A stretch of DNA of 64,000 nt from Erythrophleum ivorense (GCA_026724425.1 JAIUCV010000004.1:4784001-4848000), one strand, 5' to 3'; positions 13,801-26,300 are shown, counted from the stretch's first letter. The notes: generated by a model not told the origin, from the sequence alone. A program made the numbers and translations.

Positions 13801-16800
13801 CCGATGAAAATAAAAAGGAGGAAGGATAAAGCGATGACTCAAACAAGCTCACAGAATCCTTATATTATTAAACTATAGTGTTTAGTTTATGCCTTTATCC
13901 TATGGTGTAAAGAAGTAATTAAATTTACTTTTCAAACTATGTACAATTGCACTTATGTCTCCATCTGAATTTAACAGGCAAATGTTTGAGTAGGGCCTGA
14001 TGAAGCCATGTGTGCAGTTGTACCTGCAACTGTTACATCAGTAGGATTAAACGAGGATGTGTTTTGTCCTTTGATTCCCATTAGACATGACATCTTTTTT
14101 CTCCTTAGTACCTCATTTGGTTTCCGCCATGTTATGTTGCTGATTGGTGGGTTCATACTCTTGGTTTTGGCATATTTTTCGGTGTCCCATTTAATGCATT
14201 ATATTGTTGTGTTCTTACGATTTACTAATGAGGCAAGAGCTGAGAAGAAAAAATGAAAGTATATGCTTCTGAATGATTTACAACCCCTGGGCGCACATAT
14301 TTATAGGCCTGGAAACAAGAAAGAGAAAATAATTCCCTTGACACTTGGCCAAAGAGGAGAAGGAAAGGATAAGACTATAATGGATATTTACAAAAACTCA
14401 AAAATAAATAGAATAGTAAAAGAAGAAAAAAGAAAACCCCTTAAACTAAAATAATTAAAGGGGCGAAAAAAAAGAATTCCACAAGTAACACTGAATGCAT
14501 CTGGTTGATGCATTGCTTACGTTCTTCCAAAGATAAAGCTGAAGCTTTTGCAAATTATTGCTCATCACATGACTTGCATTATTGCAAAGGAGTACTCCTG
14601 GCATTTTTCCAATTTTATTTCCTTGTCTTCTCCATCATCATCGTTGTCGTCGTCTTCATTATCATCCTCATAAGCCTTTTCCTTCATTACTGCATATTTT
14701 CTGTGGTTTTATTAAACATTGATTCTTTTGTTCAATATAATATGTCCTTGTCCAGATACATGGGTACTATAACAGGCATTAGTGATTTAGATCCTGTTCG
14801 CTGGTCAAATTCACACTGGCGTTCTGTGAAGGTTTGTCAAGATTGCTGATTTTCAACAACTATGACTTTGTGAAATAGTTTTTGGAACAATATGAAAATA
14901 TTGAGAGCCTTTTAAGATGATATAGAATGTAAAACTTAAACTTTCATCCACTGGTGCAGGTGGGCTGGGATGAGTCCACTTCAGGGGAGAGGCAGCCAAG
15001 GGTTTCCTTGTGGGAGATTGAACCATTGACAACATTCCCTATGTATCCATCCCCGTTCTCTCTGAGGCTGAAACGCCCTTGGCAATCAGGACTACCTTCT
15101 TTCCACAGTATGCTTTGTTTTACTTGTGCTGTGAGTTACATGGCATCTTCACCTCTGGCTCAAGTTAATTGTTTCTCCCATTTCGTTTGCTTCAGGTTTT
15201 AAGGATGGTGACATGAGCATTAGTTCTCCATTCATGTGGCTCCAGGGTGGGCTTGAGGATCAAGGAATGCAATCTCTGAACTTCCAGGGACTGGGGGTTA
15301 CACCATGGATGCAGCCAAGACTTGATGCTTCTATATCAGGACTTCAGCCAGAGATATACCAAGCAGTGGCTGCTGCTGCACTCCAAGAAATGAGGGCAAT
15401 GGGTCCATCTAAATCTTCTTCCCAATCTCTGCTGCAGTTCCAGCAGTCAAATGTTCCTGGTGCTCCTACTTCTGGAATTCAGGGGCAAGTGTTACAGCAG
15501 TCGCAGTCCCAAAATGCCCTTCTACAAAACTTTCAAGAAAACCAGATTCCTGCTTCGTCTTCATTTCTGCAACGGCAGTTGCAGCGTTACCATCCATATA
15601 ATGATCAGAGGCAACAGCAACAGCAGCAGCAGCAACAACTTAATAATTTGCCCGTTCAGCAGCAGATCTCAAATGTCATCTCTCCTTTCTCTAATTTTGC
15701 ATCAGCTACCCAGTCTCTATCTCCATCCATGCAAGCCATAGCTTCAAATTGCCAGCAGCAGAGTTTTCCTGAACCTGCCAGGAACCAAATTCCCAGCTCT
15801 GATGTTTCTCCTATCCACAGTCTATTAGGATCATTTTCCCAGGATGGGGCATCCCAGTTACTTAACCTGAATGGATCCAACTCAGTGGTCTCTCCCACTT
15901 CCTTACTACCCAAGCAAATAACTGTTGAACCTCGGCTTCAATCTGCTGCTGCTCAGTGTGTATTGCCCCAGGTGGAAAACTTGGGAACACCGCAATCAAA
16001 TGTATCTGAACTTCCTATTTTGCCTCCATTTCCTGGAAGAGAATATTCTGCATACCAAGGTGCTGCTGATCCTCAGACCAATCTTTTGTTTGGGGTTAAT
16101 ATTGATCCTTCTCTTATGTTACAAAATAGCATGCCAAACCTGAGAAACTTTGGCAATGAGAATGATTTATCATCGATGCCATTTTCAGCTTCAAACTTTG
16201 CTGGTGCTACAGGGACTGATTTTCCACCAAGTTCAGACATGACAACATCAAGTTGTGTGGATGAATCAGGTTTCTTGCAGTCTTCCGAAAATGTGGACCC
16301 AGCAAATACATCAACTAGAACCTTTGTCAAGGTAATGTTTGCTTTTAAATTTTGTACCTTATCTTCATTGTTTCTTAAAATAATGTCCTAATGTTAAATC
16401 ACTTTTTGCTAAATCTGGGCAATTCATATTCGGAAAGGGCTTGCTTTCTGAAGCATAGGATGTACCATTTTCTTAGCTGACTGAATTTTTTGCGAGTTAA
16501 ATTCATAAAACAAATTGCGAGGATGGTAAGCTAGTTGATAAATAGATAATCGCTTCTATGATAAGTTGTATTTTAATTTGTTCAATAATACAATTTATGT
16601 TAGATAAAATACAAGAGGAAGGAAAGCTGGTTTATAACCTGAGGGCAATAGGAACTCAATATCATAGTTTGGTACTATTTGATAGGTTTGGGAACATCAA
16701 AATCTCTGGAAAATGGTGAAATAATTGAGCAGCATCTGAACATTTATGGAAAGAAAAAAATTTTATGTTGCAGAGATCATGAAGCTAAACCCCTACAGAG

Positions 16801-19247
16801 CAATATATGTTAATATATATGTACTTGTACTGATCATATTTGGTTGAAAGAGCTTGGGCAACATAGAAGCCATCAATAAATGGAAACTAAGGCCTCAAAG
16901 TTCTCTAGCTCCCTTCTTCAGCAAAAAGGGATCGGGCATGAGTCATTTTGGAGTCCTAATCTCATTTTAGGGTTTTTTTTCCCTTTTTTGGGAGCAGGGG
17001 AGTCTTACAACTCCACCACAATATCACATCAATCTGTGTGGTGTGTTGAGAAGAGGTCTACTGCCTGTGTACTTATATTTTTTTCGTAATATTGTTTACT
17101 GTGTATGAATACATACATGGGCAGCCTTGTGAGTTAAGTAAGCGCCTCCCAAAATATACATCCCCCCCCCCCCCCTCCTCAAAAAGAAAAAAAAAGGGGG
17201 GGGGGGGGGAGGAAGCCAGTCTGATAATATAACAGAAAAGTGTAATTTTATTTGATCTTTTGGGGAGTGGGTGGTGTGTATGTGTTTATCATAATAATGG
17301 CTCTAAAAGAAGTTTTCTCTAGTACAAAAGAATATATATATATATATATATATTATCATACAGGAGGATGATTATGAAATGAAGTAATATAATTGAAGAA
17401 TCTTTAGTTATGAACATTAAAGCACCAAAAGTAAGCATAGCGTTTGGAATGATACAATGGGTTAAAGCTTCAAAATTATATTTGGTTATTGGGGGGGGGG
17501 GGTGGTATTTATATTAGCAGTAAATAGTAGTTATCTTGAAAATCTTCATATTTATGAATGGTTTCTTTTCTTTTGATGAGAAGTTTAGATCTAATGTTTT
17601 TGTATTTTTTTTAAACTCTTAAGAGTATTTTTTCTCCATTGCTGAACTTGGTCCACCACTTGAATTTTAGTTGTTGATGAATATGGTGTGATTATGACAG
17701 GTTCACAAGTCAGGGTGCTTTGGGAGGTCACTGGACATTTCTAAGTTCAGCAGCTATGATGAACTACGCAGTGAGCTTGCCCGCATGTTTAGCCTTGAAG
17801 GCCTACTAGAGAACCCTCAGAGATCAGGCTGGCAGCTTGTATTTGTTGACCGGGAGAATGATGTTCTTCTCCTTGGTGATGACCCTTGGCAGTAAGTCTT
17901 GCCATTTACTAGTTCTTTGTAATTCTTTGTCTAATTTTATCATATTAGTTGTGTCATTATTTAATAACTTTAGCTTTCCATTGGTGTCTGTTTATTTGTG
18001 GCATGCCATACATAATTAATGATTGTGTTTGATGCTATAGGAATAATCGATCATTTGTTTTTATCATTTAAACATAGAAATGTACCATTGATTTATTTAT
18101 TTATTTATTTTTTTGGGGTCTCCCATCATTTTTTTGGTTCTTTCTTTTTATCACATTTACCTTGCTCCTTGATATTGAATATACTTATATTGCTTTGACA
18201 CTACTGAAATCTTGTATTTAAAAATACTACTGCCGTATTGCTTCCATTTACTATTCAACTTCCTTCATTAATGTGCCCTGTTAAGTTTGTTTCCAACTTG
18301 TATTTGATAACTAGACTGTGCATATAAGCTACGCTGCAATAAAACCTACTTGGTATTTTTTTTTTCCCTCCCCTTTTCCTTCTTATTAGACGGCTAAGAA
18401 ATTCGTTGCTTCTATGGTGAAATATATCAGTAACCTGGACTGTGGAATGAACTTTCTGCTGAAGTGCCCTACTTACAGCCAATCAGATGAGCATCTATCC
18501 CATTTCAAGAGCATATACATGATTAATTATAGAAGTGTACGGCCAAGATTTTAGGCTTTCTGAGGACAGGGATGTATAATCTCGTATTTCGTGAATAACA
18601 ATATTCTTTGAAGCATTTAATAAGATTTATCCATGAAGATTGATCTTAGGTACTGCTTACTGGTTGTAGCTTCTTGCAGAAGGCTTTTAATTCCCAAAAT
18701 TTGTGATTTTTCATTTAGAAAATTGTCAACTGTTGTAGCTGAAACTTAAATGACAGAATTTTTGCACCAAATTTTGGATCGAATGTTGTTATATATTAAG
18801 AGATTTACTCCCATGGTTCAAGCAGAAGGCATTTGTTCTAGACATTAATATTCTGACTCAAACTGAGTGTGAATGTTTTGCATTCTGATGTCAAAGCTCA
18901 ATACGATTATGACTTTTATTTTTTCTTATTTTTAATTCTACTCTAAAGTACTTGGGATTTTGTTGCCTCTGCTTGAGTGCCTTCATATAAACTGCTATTT
19001 CTCAATTATGTACTGAAACATTTGCAAGTGCTTCTTTTGCAGGGAGTTTGTGAACAACGTGTGGTTCATCAAGATACTGTCTCCACTTGAAGTGCAACAA
19101 ATGGGTAAAGAAACTCTTGGTCCCACATCGTCTGCACTGGGTCACAAGCTTTCTACTACTAGCACCACTTGTGACAACTATGTGAGTCGGCAAGAGCTGA
19201 GAAGTTCGAGCAATGGCAATGCGTCAATGGGCTCTCTTGACTACTAG
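1877..19247 (+). CDS. ARF6: Auxin response factor 6 (ARF6) orthologue, 14 coding exons, intact
   Basis: Transcription factor of the ARF6/ARF8 activator clade; it binds auxin-response elements in the nucleus and is restrained by Aux/IAA partners. Coding exons: 1877-1919, 2494-2606, 3473-3571, 3657-3713, 3783-3941, 4047-4131, 11645-11735, 12519-12683, 12772-12894, 14756-14831, 14960-15107, 15196-16331, 17701-17891, 19043-19247. All introns are GT-AG and the joined frame is 896 codons plus TAG; Arabidopsis ARF6 is about 935. The start gives MRFSSSGLGQ, like known ARF6/8 starts. The B3 domain is at about residues 128-230, after [20 protein letters not shown]. The auxin-response domain follows to about 340 (SRFTIFYNPR, EFVIPLAKY). 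Exon 12 encodes the Gln/Ser-rich activation region (about 387-764, with SLNFQGLGVTPWMQPRLD). PB1 lies at about 766-850, with the acidic GDDPW motif. The middle region and the C-terminus resemble ARF6 more than ARF8. Intron 6 (7.5 kb) holds an antisense Copia element. Post-transcriptional control by miR167 is expected. Confidence 0.97.
4132..4542 (+). other. 5' part of ARF6 intron 6, before the Copia insertion
   Basis: Intronic sequence between the exon 6 donor and the target-site duplication GGATC (4538-4542). No coding or RNA feature is recognised. The open frames here are short and have no family resemblance. Confidence 0.7.
4543..4811 (-). repeat. 3' LTR of the intron-6 Copia element
   Basis: 269 bases. 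On the minus strand it starts TGTGGAATTCC and ends CTGCAATCTTCA. It matches the other LTR (9217-10126) almost base for base outside that copy's nested insertion and small duplication. The polypurine tract abuts its inner end. Confidence 0.95.
4812..4829 (-). other. Polypurine tract of the intron-6 Copia element
   Basis: Reads CCCCAGCTTGGGGGGAG on the minus strand, immediately before the 3' LTR, as expected for the plus-strand primer of a Copia element. Confidence 0.85.
4830..5280 (-). pseudogene. Copia RNase H remnant
   Basis: The minus strand between 5066 and 4830 encodes the Copia RNase H end: LFSDNQAAISITKNPVHHNR, then TKHVEIDCHFIQEKI and QTADVLTKSIP. These are standard landmarks of the family. 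The upstream part (about 5070-5280) is also RNase H-like but lies in other frames with stops, so the domain is not expressed as one unit. Confidence 0.88.
5307..6285 (-). pseudogene. Copia reverse transcriptase remnant
   Basis: Two open pieces are recognisable. 6285-6025 encodes the N-terminal part (CKWVFNVKYKADG, YKARLVAKGFTQTYGVDFQE). 5687-5307 encodes the C-terminal part (LKYFLGMEIAQSSKGIVVSQ, YQRLVGKLIYLSHTKLNI). The stretch between them, which should hold the catalytic box, is interrupted by frameshifts and stops, although VDDIIVTDND-like sequence is visible near 5740. No active enzyme can be made. Confidence 0.9.
6748..8030 (-). pseudogene. Copia protease/integrase remnant
   Basis: Minus strand, in order. 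8030-7677 holds the region just after the protease active site (LHEFKPCNND, LVPNLSCNLLSISKLTHDL). 7658-7143 holds the GAG-pre-integrase motif (WHQRLGHINF, CEICHLTKH) and the integrase core (HSDIWSPSRIPSI, FRTDNARDYFNS). 7041-6748 holds the integrase C-terminal region (DLPLKVFGCSAYVHIP, KCLFLGYSPHQKGYKCY). The core carries catalytic-type Asp residues but is broken after about 171 codons and frameshifted. Confidence 0.9.
8058..9129 (-). pseudogene. Copia gag remnant
   Basis: The first frame (9129-8869) begins 76 bases inside the primer-binding site and contains the Copia gag-like core ITGHKLNGQNYLQWARPMMM. Further pieces down to about 8058 are in different frames. The frame then closes early, so the gag is truncated by stops and frameshifts. 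Confidence 0.8.
9205..9216 (-). other. tRNA-Met primer-binding site of the Copia element
   Basis: The minus strand reads TGGTATCAGAGC directly next to the LTR end. This is the common plant retrotransposon complement of the initiator tRNA-Met 3' end. Confidence 0.92.
9217..10126 (-). repeat. 5' LTR of the Copia element, enlarged by a nested insertion
   Basis: Homologous to 4543-4811 but 910 bases long. The excess is explained by a 603-bp nested element with its 8-bp target duplication, plus a 31-bp tandem duplication (9987-10017 and 10018-10048, motif TTAAAGACAATAAAGAGCCT). Confidence 0.93.
9239..9841. mobile_element. Nested non-autonomous hAT-type element (MITE)
   Basis: 603 bases inserted in the LTR. 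The ends read TAGGGGTGTATATGGGTCGG and, on the other strand, TAGGGGTCTTCACCGGG, which is the TAGGGGTG-type hAT terminus. The insertion site is known from the intact LTR copy (AAAACAGT). The two flanks are AAAAAAGT (9231-9238) and TAAACAGT (9842-9849), an 8-bp duplication with one change on each side. The subterminal regions are GC-rich (repeated GGGCCGGGC and GGCCCGG), and the core is AT-rich. No transposase is encoded. Confidence 0.88.
10132..11644 (+). other. 3' part of ARF6 intron 6
   Basis: Intronic sequence between the Copia insertion and exon 7. It has no recognisable coding or RNA gene. A C-run (11405-11414) and a pyrimidine tract before the acceptor AG at 11643-11644 are the only notable features. 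Confidence 0.7.
12895..14755 (+). other. ARF6 intron 9
   Basis: A 1.86-kb intron between GTAGGT and TCCAG. No gene is seen. The stretch at about 14200-14490 (purine-rich, with a TATTTATAGG motif) looks like a decayed LTR-type leader, but no partner was found. The other large intron, 16332-17700, holds the homopolymer block listed separately. Confidence 0.6.
15612..15638 (+). repeat. CAG/CAA repeat encoding nine glutamines in ARF6
   Basis: Nine consecutive Gln codons (CAA and CAG mixed) in exon 12, within the Gln-rich activation region. Length variation between individuals would be expected, as in other ARF6 polyglutamine tracts. Confidence 0.9.
17161..17209 (+). repeat. Paired C14 and G14 homopolymers in ARF6 intron 12
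   Basis: C runs at 17162-17175 and G runs at 17196-17209, separated by 20 bases that include an A-rich stretch. They lie 491 bases before exon 13. In the transcript the runs could pair into a C:G hairpin, or the G run could form a quadruplex. An AT microsatellite follows at about 17333-17352 and another G run lies near 17491. Confidence 0.85.
17820..17840 (+). promoter_or_regulatory. miR167 target site in ARF6 exon 13
   Basis: The 21 bases GAGATCAGGCTGGCAGCTTG(T) pair with miR167: an 11-base core (GCTGGCAGCTT) is uninterrupted, and the mismatches fall where they do in the known Arabidopsis ARF6 site. The site overlaps codons for the PB1 domain (RSGWQLV). It implies that transcript cleavage by miR167 restricts ARF6 activity. 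Confidence 0.93.
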
Positions 19248-20020
19248 AATGATCTTTTCCTCAGGAATGGCGGTAAAAAAATTGTTGCAGAATCTTTATG
19301 AAAGATGTTTCTTATCAATGGATTGGCCAAGTATTCTTATATATCCATTTATGTTGAGGTGTATTAGTGACTCTGCAGGGCCTATTCAGATCTACAGCAA
19401 ATAACTGTAAATTATAATAGGTGACCTTCTTTCTCTAACTGCCATTACAACACTTAGATTAGTGCTGAATGTAGAAGATGGAATGAAATCTTTCAGATAG
19501 CAGCAGGGTTTGTGATTTCTCCCCTTGAATTCTTGTAAGTTATAGCTCATATTTAGAAGAAAGATGACGTTAAAACTGAGTACCAAGTGTTTTTTTCCCT
19601 TGGGCAAATTTATGTGCTATTCATTTTCGAGATTGAACTCTCAAAATTTATCTGCTTCAATCAATGTAAAAGATATGTGGTGCGAGTAGAGACTATTACC
19701 GGTTTTAGTAATGTGGTATGAGTGACAAGTATTGCTGGTAATAAATATACAATAACTGTAAAATAGTGCTTAATGGTAGCGTTTGCAGTTCTTGTAATTT
19801 TGGACTATATTCATTTCATTAGATCCATCCTTGGTATCTTATTGTGTTGGAAATCATAGGATCTTTGCTGATCATAGTTGTCATGATTTTATATTAAGTT
19901 AGTTATCTTTGTCTATCCATTTATCTGGCAGACTAGGTAGTTTTAGAATATTTACTCCATGATTCTTGAGGTTAAATGGCTAGCTTTGTGGTTATCTTCC
20001 TAATATTTATTTGTAAGTCT
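19248..20020 (+). other. ARF6 3' untranslated region and flank
   Basis: Downstream of the TAG stop. The sequence is AT-rich without a coding frame of interest. Several AATAAA-like signals occur (for example near 19740), but no single polyadenylation site can be chosen. Confidence 0.5.
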
Positions 20021-23000
20021 TGCTATCATGAAATATAACTTTTTAGAGAGATTACAGAACTCTTGAAACTTTATATGGTATCAGAGTTTCAAAGGGCTTG
20101 AAATGATTTCCTTTAGTCCTTCTCACACTATCCCATGGTTGTCTTAGCAAGTTCATCGAGTTCTGCTCTTAGCCTGGAGACGCGCGTCATACCATTGTAT
20201 TCAGAGAGCTCCAATTGGCAAAACCCTAAAAGCTCGCGGCTATTATGTCACACTTGCTATCACACGTAGTTGCGACATTTTGTACTTTGTCCCACATGTT
20301 AGCGCATGAGAGTGCTGTCTTTTGTCGTCGTTTGCCTAGAATTGTTCGACTTGATTCCCTTTGTTGTTCGTTGGCCTCCTCGGGATGGAATAATTACTAT
20401 ATGACGTAAACTCAAACTTCCTAGTGATTTTTTCTTTGCCAAACAGCCATGAAATCATACCTAAAACCTAAGGCTTTGTGGTAGCTAACAAGGAGAGGTT
20501 CCAACCTGAAAATATTTCATTTATTCAAGAAGAAATGGAGTATTTGAAAAGGATGATTGAAAATTAAAACCAGCCACCTTACCAACTTGTAAGGGGTGTA
20601 ATTGTAGCCTAATAAGGTAGATTCATCCTAGCGTTAAATACTTAGGGTGAGAAATTTAATATTTCGATTGTTGACTCTAGCGTTATAGATCAGATGTTTG
20701 GTAATGCCTCTTTCTTAGATGATTTTATGCATTGCTCAAGTGATTTTGTAGTTAGAATTGCTAATGGGACTCATTAAAGTTTGTGGCACTAGTGTAATGA
20801 GAATTTTTGATGATGTGATCTTGAAGGATGTTCTTTTTGTTTTAAAATTGACTTGCAACTTGCTGTCCATTAGCAAGCTTGCATAAGATCAAAAGTGTAT
20901 GACTAAACTTTATTCTAGTGGCTGTGTTTTCAAAGCTTTGGAATCAAGGAAGGAGATTTGCGATGCTAGGGAATGTGTTGGCTTATACTACATAAATGGC
21001 CTTGCAAAGAGAAATAAAGCTATCTCCACTTGTACTTTTTTAATGATGACATCATGTTATGGCATTAGGGGTTAAGACATCCAAATTTCCACTATATGAA
21101 ACACATCTTTCCATAGTTAATTAATAAAAATCTTTCTTAATTTCAGTGTGAGATTTGCCAAATTTTCAAGCATGTTAAATATACTTATCCCTTTTACACA
21201 TACTCAATTGTTCACAATTATGCATAGTGACAAGTAAAAAATATAAATGGTGTATAATGGTTTGTAATTTTTATAGATGATTACATTCGTTTAATTTGAA
21301 TGTTCCTCTTAAAAGATAATCAAAGTAGCGGTTACTTTCCAAACCTTTTACAATCTTGTTCAAAATAAATTCCAATTTGACATTAAAGTTTTCAAAATTG
21401 ATAATGCCAAGAATTATATTAATTCTACCCTTAGGCAATACTTGAAAAATCATGGCATTCTATATCAAAGTTTATGTGTTAGCACTCCTTAACAAAATAG
21501 TGCATTCGAAAGGAAAAATAGGCATCTTTGAAATTGCTAGATCTATTATGTTTATTTCTAATGTGCTTAAAGTTTTTTTTTTTCCTTTTAGAAAGGGGAA
21601 GGGGAAGTTGTCCTTACATGTGCATATGTGATCAATAAAATACTGTATAAGTCTTTAAACTTCCTTTTTCCTTAATACAACTTTCTTGAAACCTATCTAA
21701 ATACTCAAATTATGTCCAATATTCCTAAAAAGGTTTTTAAGGGCTCATCTTTTGCCCATAATGATTATGGGGAAAACTTGAACCTAAGGCAATTAAATGC
21801 ATTTTTTTAGGTTACTCTCGTGCTCAGAAAGGTTATAAATAATACTCATTCAAGAATAAAAAATGTTAAATCACTGTGAATGCCACATTTTTTGAGAATT
21901 AGCCATATTACTCCTGAACACTTAATTAAAGGGAGAATTACAATGAAAAATGGTTATTTAGGCATGATAATACACCTAAAGTTAATAATGATATCACTGT
22001 TACACAACCTAAGATCTCTCTTACTTATTTGCCATTCCATTTTGCTCCTAACCATCCCTTAACACTACCCCCACCACTTGATCTCAGCTAAGCACCACCT
22101 GAACCAAACACTACCACATCCATTGGATCCAAGACCTGTCTTACTGCCATAAAATAGAAGGAACTCATGGTATATTCAAGGAGGGAGAAAGACCTTATGA
22201 CTGAACAGCAATGGACAAAAGAGAAGTGCAAAATTCTTAAGCAAAGCCAAATATATTTCCCTATTCCAAGTACTAATGATGACTTAGATGTACCTGTTGC
22301 ATTGAGGAAGGGAGCAAGGTTGTGTACTTAACATCTCATTAGTCATTTTATCTCTTATGATAGTTTTACTTGATTTTCAAGCTTTTGTGACTAAGAAATA
22401 GGGGTGGAGATCTGCTATTCAAAAGGAATTAAATGTTTTAAAGAAAAATAGAAGTTGGAAATTGACTGAACTTTCCCTAGGAAATATAACCAAAATGGTA
22501 GCATTAACGGGTATAAGGCCAGACTTATTGCTAAAAGGTTTACAAAAATTCATGGTATTGATTATCAAAAAACTTTTGCTTAAGTTGCAAAGTTCAATAC
22601 CATTAAAATATTACTCTCTTTAGTTGCAAAGTTAGATTGGCCATTCTATTAGCTAGATGTAAAAAATATATTCTTGAACAAGGACTTAGAAGAGTAAGTG
22701 CACATGGATATTCCTTTTGGACTTGAGACAAAGAGTAATTATACTAAAGTATGTAAGTTCCATAAGTCCTTTTATGAGTTGAAAGAGTCACTAAAAACTT
22801 GGTTTGATAGTTTTACAATTGTGATTAGAAGTTATGAGTATACATATTGACAAACAGACCACACTTTATTTATTAAGATTGCATCTAATGGAAAAATTTG
22901 TGTTTTGATTACCTGTGTTGATGATATTGTTATTATAAGAGATCACAATGAGAAGATAAAAATCTTAAAGGAGTCTCTTGCCATTGATTTTAAAGTAAAA

Positions 23001-23352
23001 TACGTGGGAAATTTGAAATATTTCCTTGGTATGAGGTTGCAAGGTCAAAGAAAAAGATCACTGTTTCTCAAAAGACGTATACACTTAACCTATTGAAGGA
23101 AACAAGAATGGCTAGGTGCAAATTGGGCATGATCTATTACTAAGAGAAGGTACATTACCAATTACTTACCTTTGTGTGTGGCAATTTGGTCACATAGAAG
23201 AAAAAAAAAACAATCAATGGTAGCTAAGAGTGGTGATGAAGCTAAATTTTTAACACTAGCTTTAGGCATATGAGAAGGGATTTGGATTCAAATATGATGC
23301 TATTATGAAATATAACTTTTCAGAGAGATTGCATAACTCTAAAATTTACATA
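20021..23352 (+). mobile_element. Decayed Copia retrotransposon
   Basis: Plus-strand relic. A primer site, TGGTATCAGAG, lies at 20076-20086, right after a sequence at 20021-20075 that is repeated at 23298-23352 (TGCTATYATGAAATATAACT, then AGAGAGATTRCA). These look like LTR remnants. Between them are traces in several frames: a protease-like stretch near 20665 (IVDSSVIDQM, the family's DSG changed to DSS), TCNLLSISKLA near 20850, a zinc-type CEICQIFKH near 21150, and RT motifs near 22560 and 22910 (CVDDIVII, then LKYFLGMRLQ). Stops are frequent and RNase H is not seen. The element is old and inactive. Confidence 0.85.
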
Positions 23353-26300
23353 TTGCTATTATAATGTTTTTTTTTTTGGGTAGGAGGGTTTAAGGGCATC
23401 ACAACCCAAATTGATTAAAGAGACTTATTAAGTTAATCTTTTTGGATTGCTATAACATTTTTTTAATGATGAATATTATAAAGAAACAAAAATTGATTCC
23501 CGTGAAAGGCCTTGTTGGTCAAGATGGTTAGCAATGCTTTTGTGAAGCAATATAGAAGTAGCATTAGAGACAATCAGTCGATATTACCTCATTTTTTATG
23601 GGATTAAATTGAAATAGTCAAATGTAAGAAATGCACAAATAATACGCTATTCTGATAAAACCTTTTTATAGGCCTTGTATGGGCCCTAGTGAGAGCCAGA
23701 AGTTTTGATGCTGAAATGCAAAGATTTTTATTAAAGTCGTAATGAAAGAAAATTCTTAAAGGACTTGTACAATACATTATTGTGTATTCATTTTTTTCAA
23801 AAACTTGGATAGTAAGCTTTTTTAACTACAACACTGATGGCAATGTTATTTTATTGAACATAAAGAGAAAATTACATATAAAAAATATTAAAAGGCTATA
23901 CTATTATATGTTTATTATATGATGTAATTTAAGAACAATAAAATCATGGTAAGGAGAAAAGAGGTTTTCAAGTTCAACTTTAACATATTTAGTTATTCTT
24001 CCTACATTTCTTTTAAATTTAAATGATATAACAATTTTAATTGCATAATTTTATTCAATCATATTAAGCCTGCATTGAATTATATATTATTTCATTTGTA
24101 ATTAATTAGAAAGTAGAACAAACATTCAAAAAAATAAATATAAATAGGATAAAAAATTCAAGATTATTAATAATAAGAGATTAGTTAAGTCGAGATAAAA
24201 TATTATCAATCAAAACCAATATAAAAAATAAATATAGATAAAAGCTAATTAAACCTTGATGGAGAAAAATGGATTTGGTTGTCTTGCATTTACCTCATAA
24301 ATGTAAGGGATAAATTTAGTATGAAAAAAGAAATTTTAAAAAAAAGAGAGTATAGGATTTGTGGGTCCCGTAAACTCCACTATTTTCTCTTTTTCTCACA
24401 GTGTGTTTGTATCTCACATTTAGTGACTGTATACAGGGCATCCAATTTGGATAAGGTTAAAGATATCCAAAGGCTTTCTCAAAAAGAAAACATCTAAAAG
24501 GCATAAAATTTTCACATATGATTGAAAAAAATATATAAGGAGTTTATAATTTTTAGTTTTAATAATATAATTTTATAGTTTTTCTTTGTAAAAAAAAATT
24601 TCCATGCCTCTAGCATTGAATCAATAGGTGAATTTGCGTTTATATATTTTTTTGAAAATAATGTTATAAACTTTATATGATATTAATTATTCTATATTAT
24701 ATGGAATATAAAAATCTTTAAGTATTGCGTTTGATGAGTATGAACTTGTACAAACCAAGACCGATAGGTCCAGGGCCCCAGTCATTACTCTAAGTGCTAG
24801 AATGCGACTCCCATTACTCACTCTCCTGGTGCACGCTATACCTACGTAATGGGGGGTAGTCATGTGAAAGGAAATGGAAATTAAAAAAATAATTTTATAA
24901 ATAAAAAATTTCTATCATTACTTTAATTTAAATTTGAATTTAAATATACATTATAGAATAATTATAAATAATAATTATAAAGATATAATAAATAATATAA
25001 GTGACTATAAAAAATTATTTTGTTTGTCACAAAATTAAACATCCCTTTATAATAACTTAGATATTCTTTTATATTTTTTAGTATTTTGAGAGAGAGAAGA
25101 TGAAAAAGATATAACAATTATATAATCGATGCATGTTAGTTTAATGGGGCTTACTCACCTATTTCTATTAAAAAATTTATATGTAGATTGGCATTAATTT
25201 TATTATTTTATTTTTAAAATTTGATTTGATTATTGGTCTATTGAGATATTTATTTTATGTCTAATTTTTATATAATTAATTATATAATAATTAGGCTTAA
25301 TATACATTAAATTAACAAGTCTAGTAACAAGTAAAAATATAAATTATTAAATTTTATTAAAATCTATAATAAGAAATTTTAGTAAGATATTATATAAAAC
25401 AAGACTAATTTTGTTTTCTAACCTTAATTTGCATGTTACATTTATTAAGCCTAAGGTCACAAAGAAAAAGGGCTAACTTATAAATTTTCGTATGAACTTA
25501 CATCTCTCTCTCTCTCTCTCTCAAGAGAGTAGGAAAATATTCAAGTTACACTCATAGATCATAAAAATCGTAGACATATACTACATCCATAAATGCACGC
25601 CAATGCCTTGGACAACTTTAACGGTCTCTTTACAAGAAATCGACTAGAGGATACTATATGTCTCATTAACGACCAAAGAAAAAGAGGACGGCTGGGAGAT
25701 CTTGAAGCAAAGAAGAAGAGCTTCGACGCCTCTGAGAACAAGAAACCCTAGAGAGAAGGCAACAGTGAGACAAGTAAGGGTGGAGAGGAAAAAATAATAA
25801 AAAGGCTTATACATCGTGATATAATTCAAGCTTATCCCACCCCCTCAGGCCTAATTCAGTTATATGGTATTTCGATGGATAAAAAAAATTGGATGGATAA
25901 GATAATACAATGCATGATTAGTCCAAACACCGGATAAGATAATATTGTATTGTATAACCTTATACAATTAGGATTTATACATTACACCAAACAAGTCCTA
26001 AAGAAAAAACTATTTCTTCACTCTTTAACCCTTTATTTTTTACACTAAATAATAAAAAACTTAATACAAATAATATCTAAATTATACATATTCTGCTTAA
26101 ATATTTACAAATACCACTCAACCCTTTGAGTATTATATAAAACCTCAAGAACTAGCACCTCTTGTAGAGGATTTAAAATTTTTTCTGTGAATCCCATTAA
26201 AAAAAATGTGAGACTCACAAAAAAATTTTAGGCTATAATAAGAAAAATAATACGAATGAATAATATATAAATAATATTATATTAATGTGACATTATAAAT

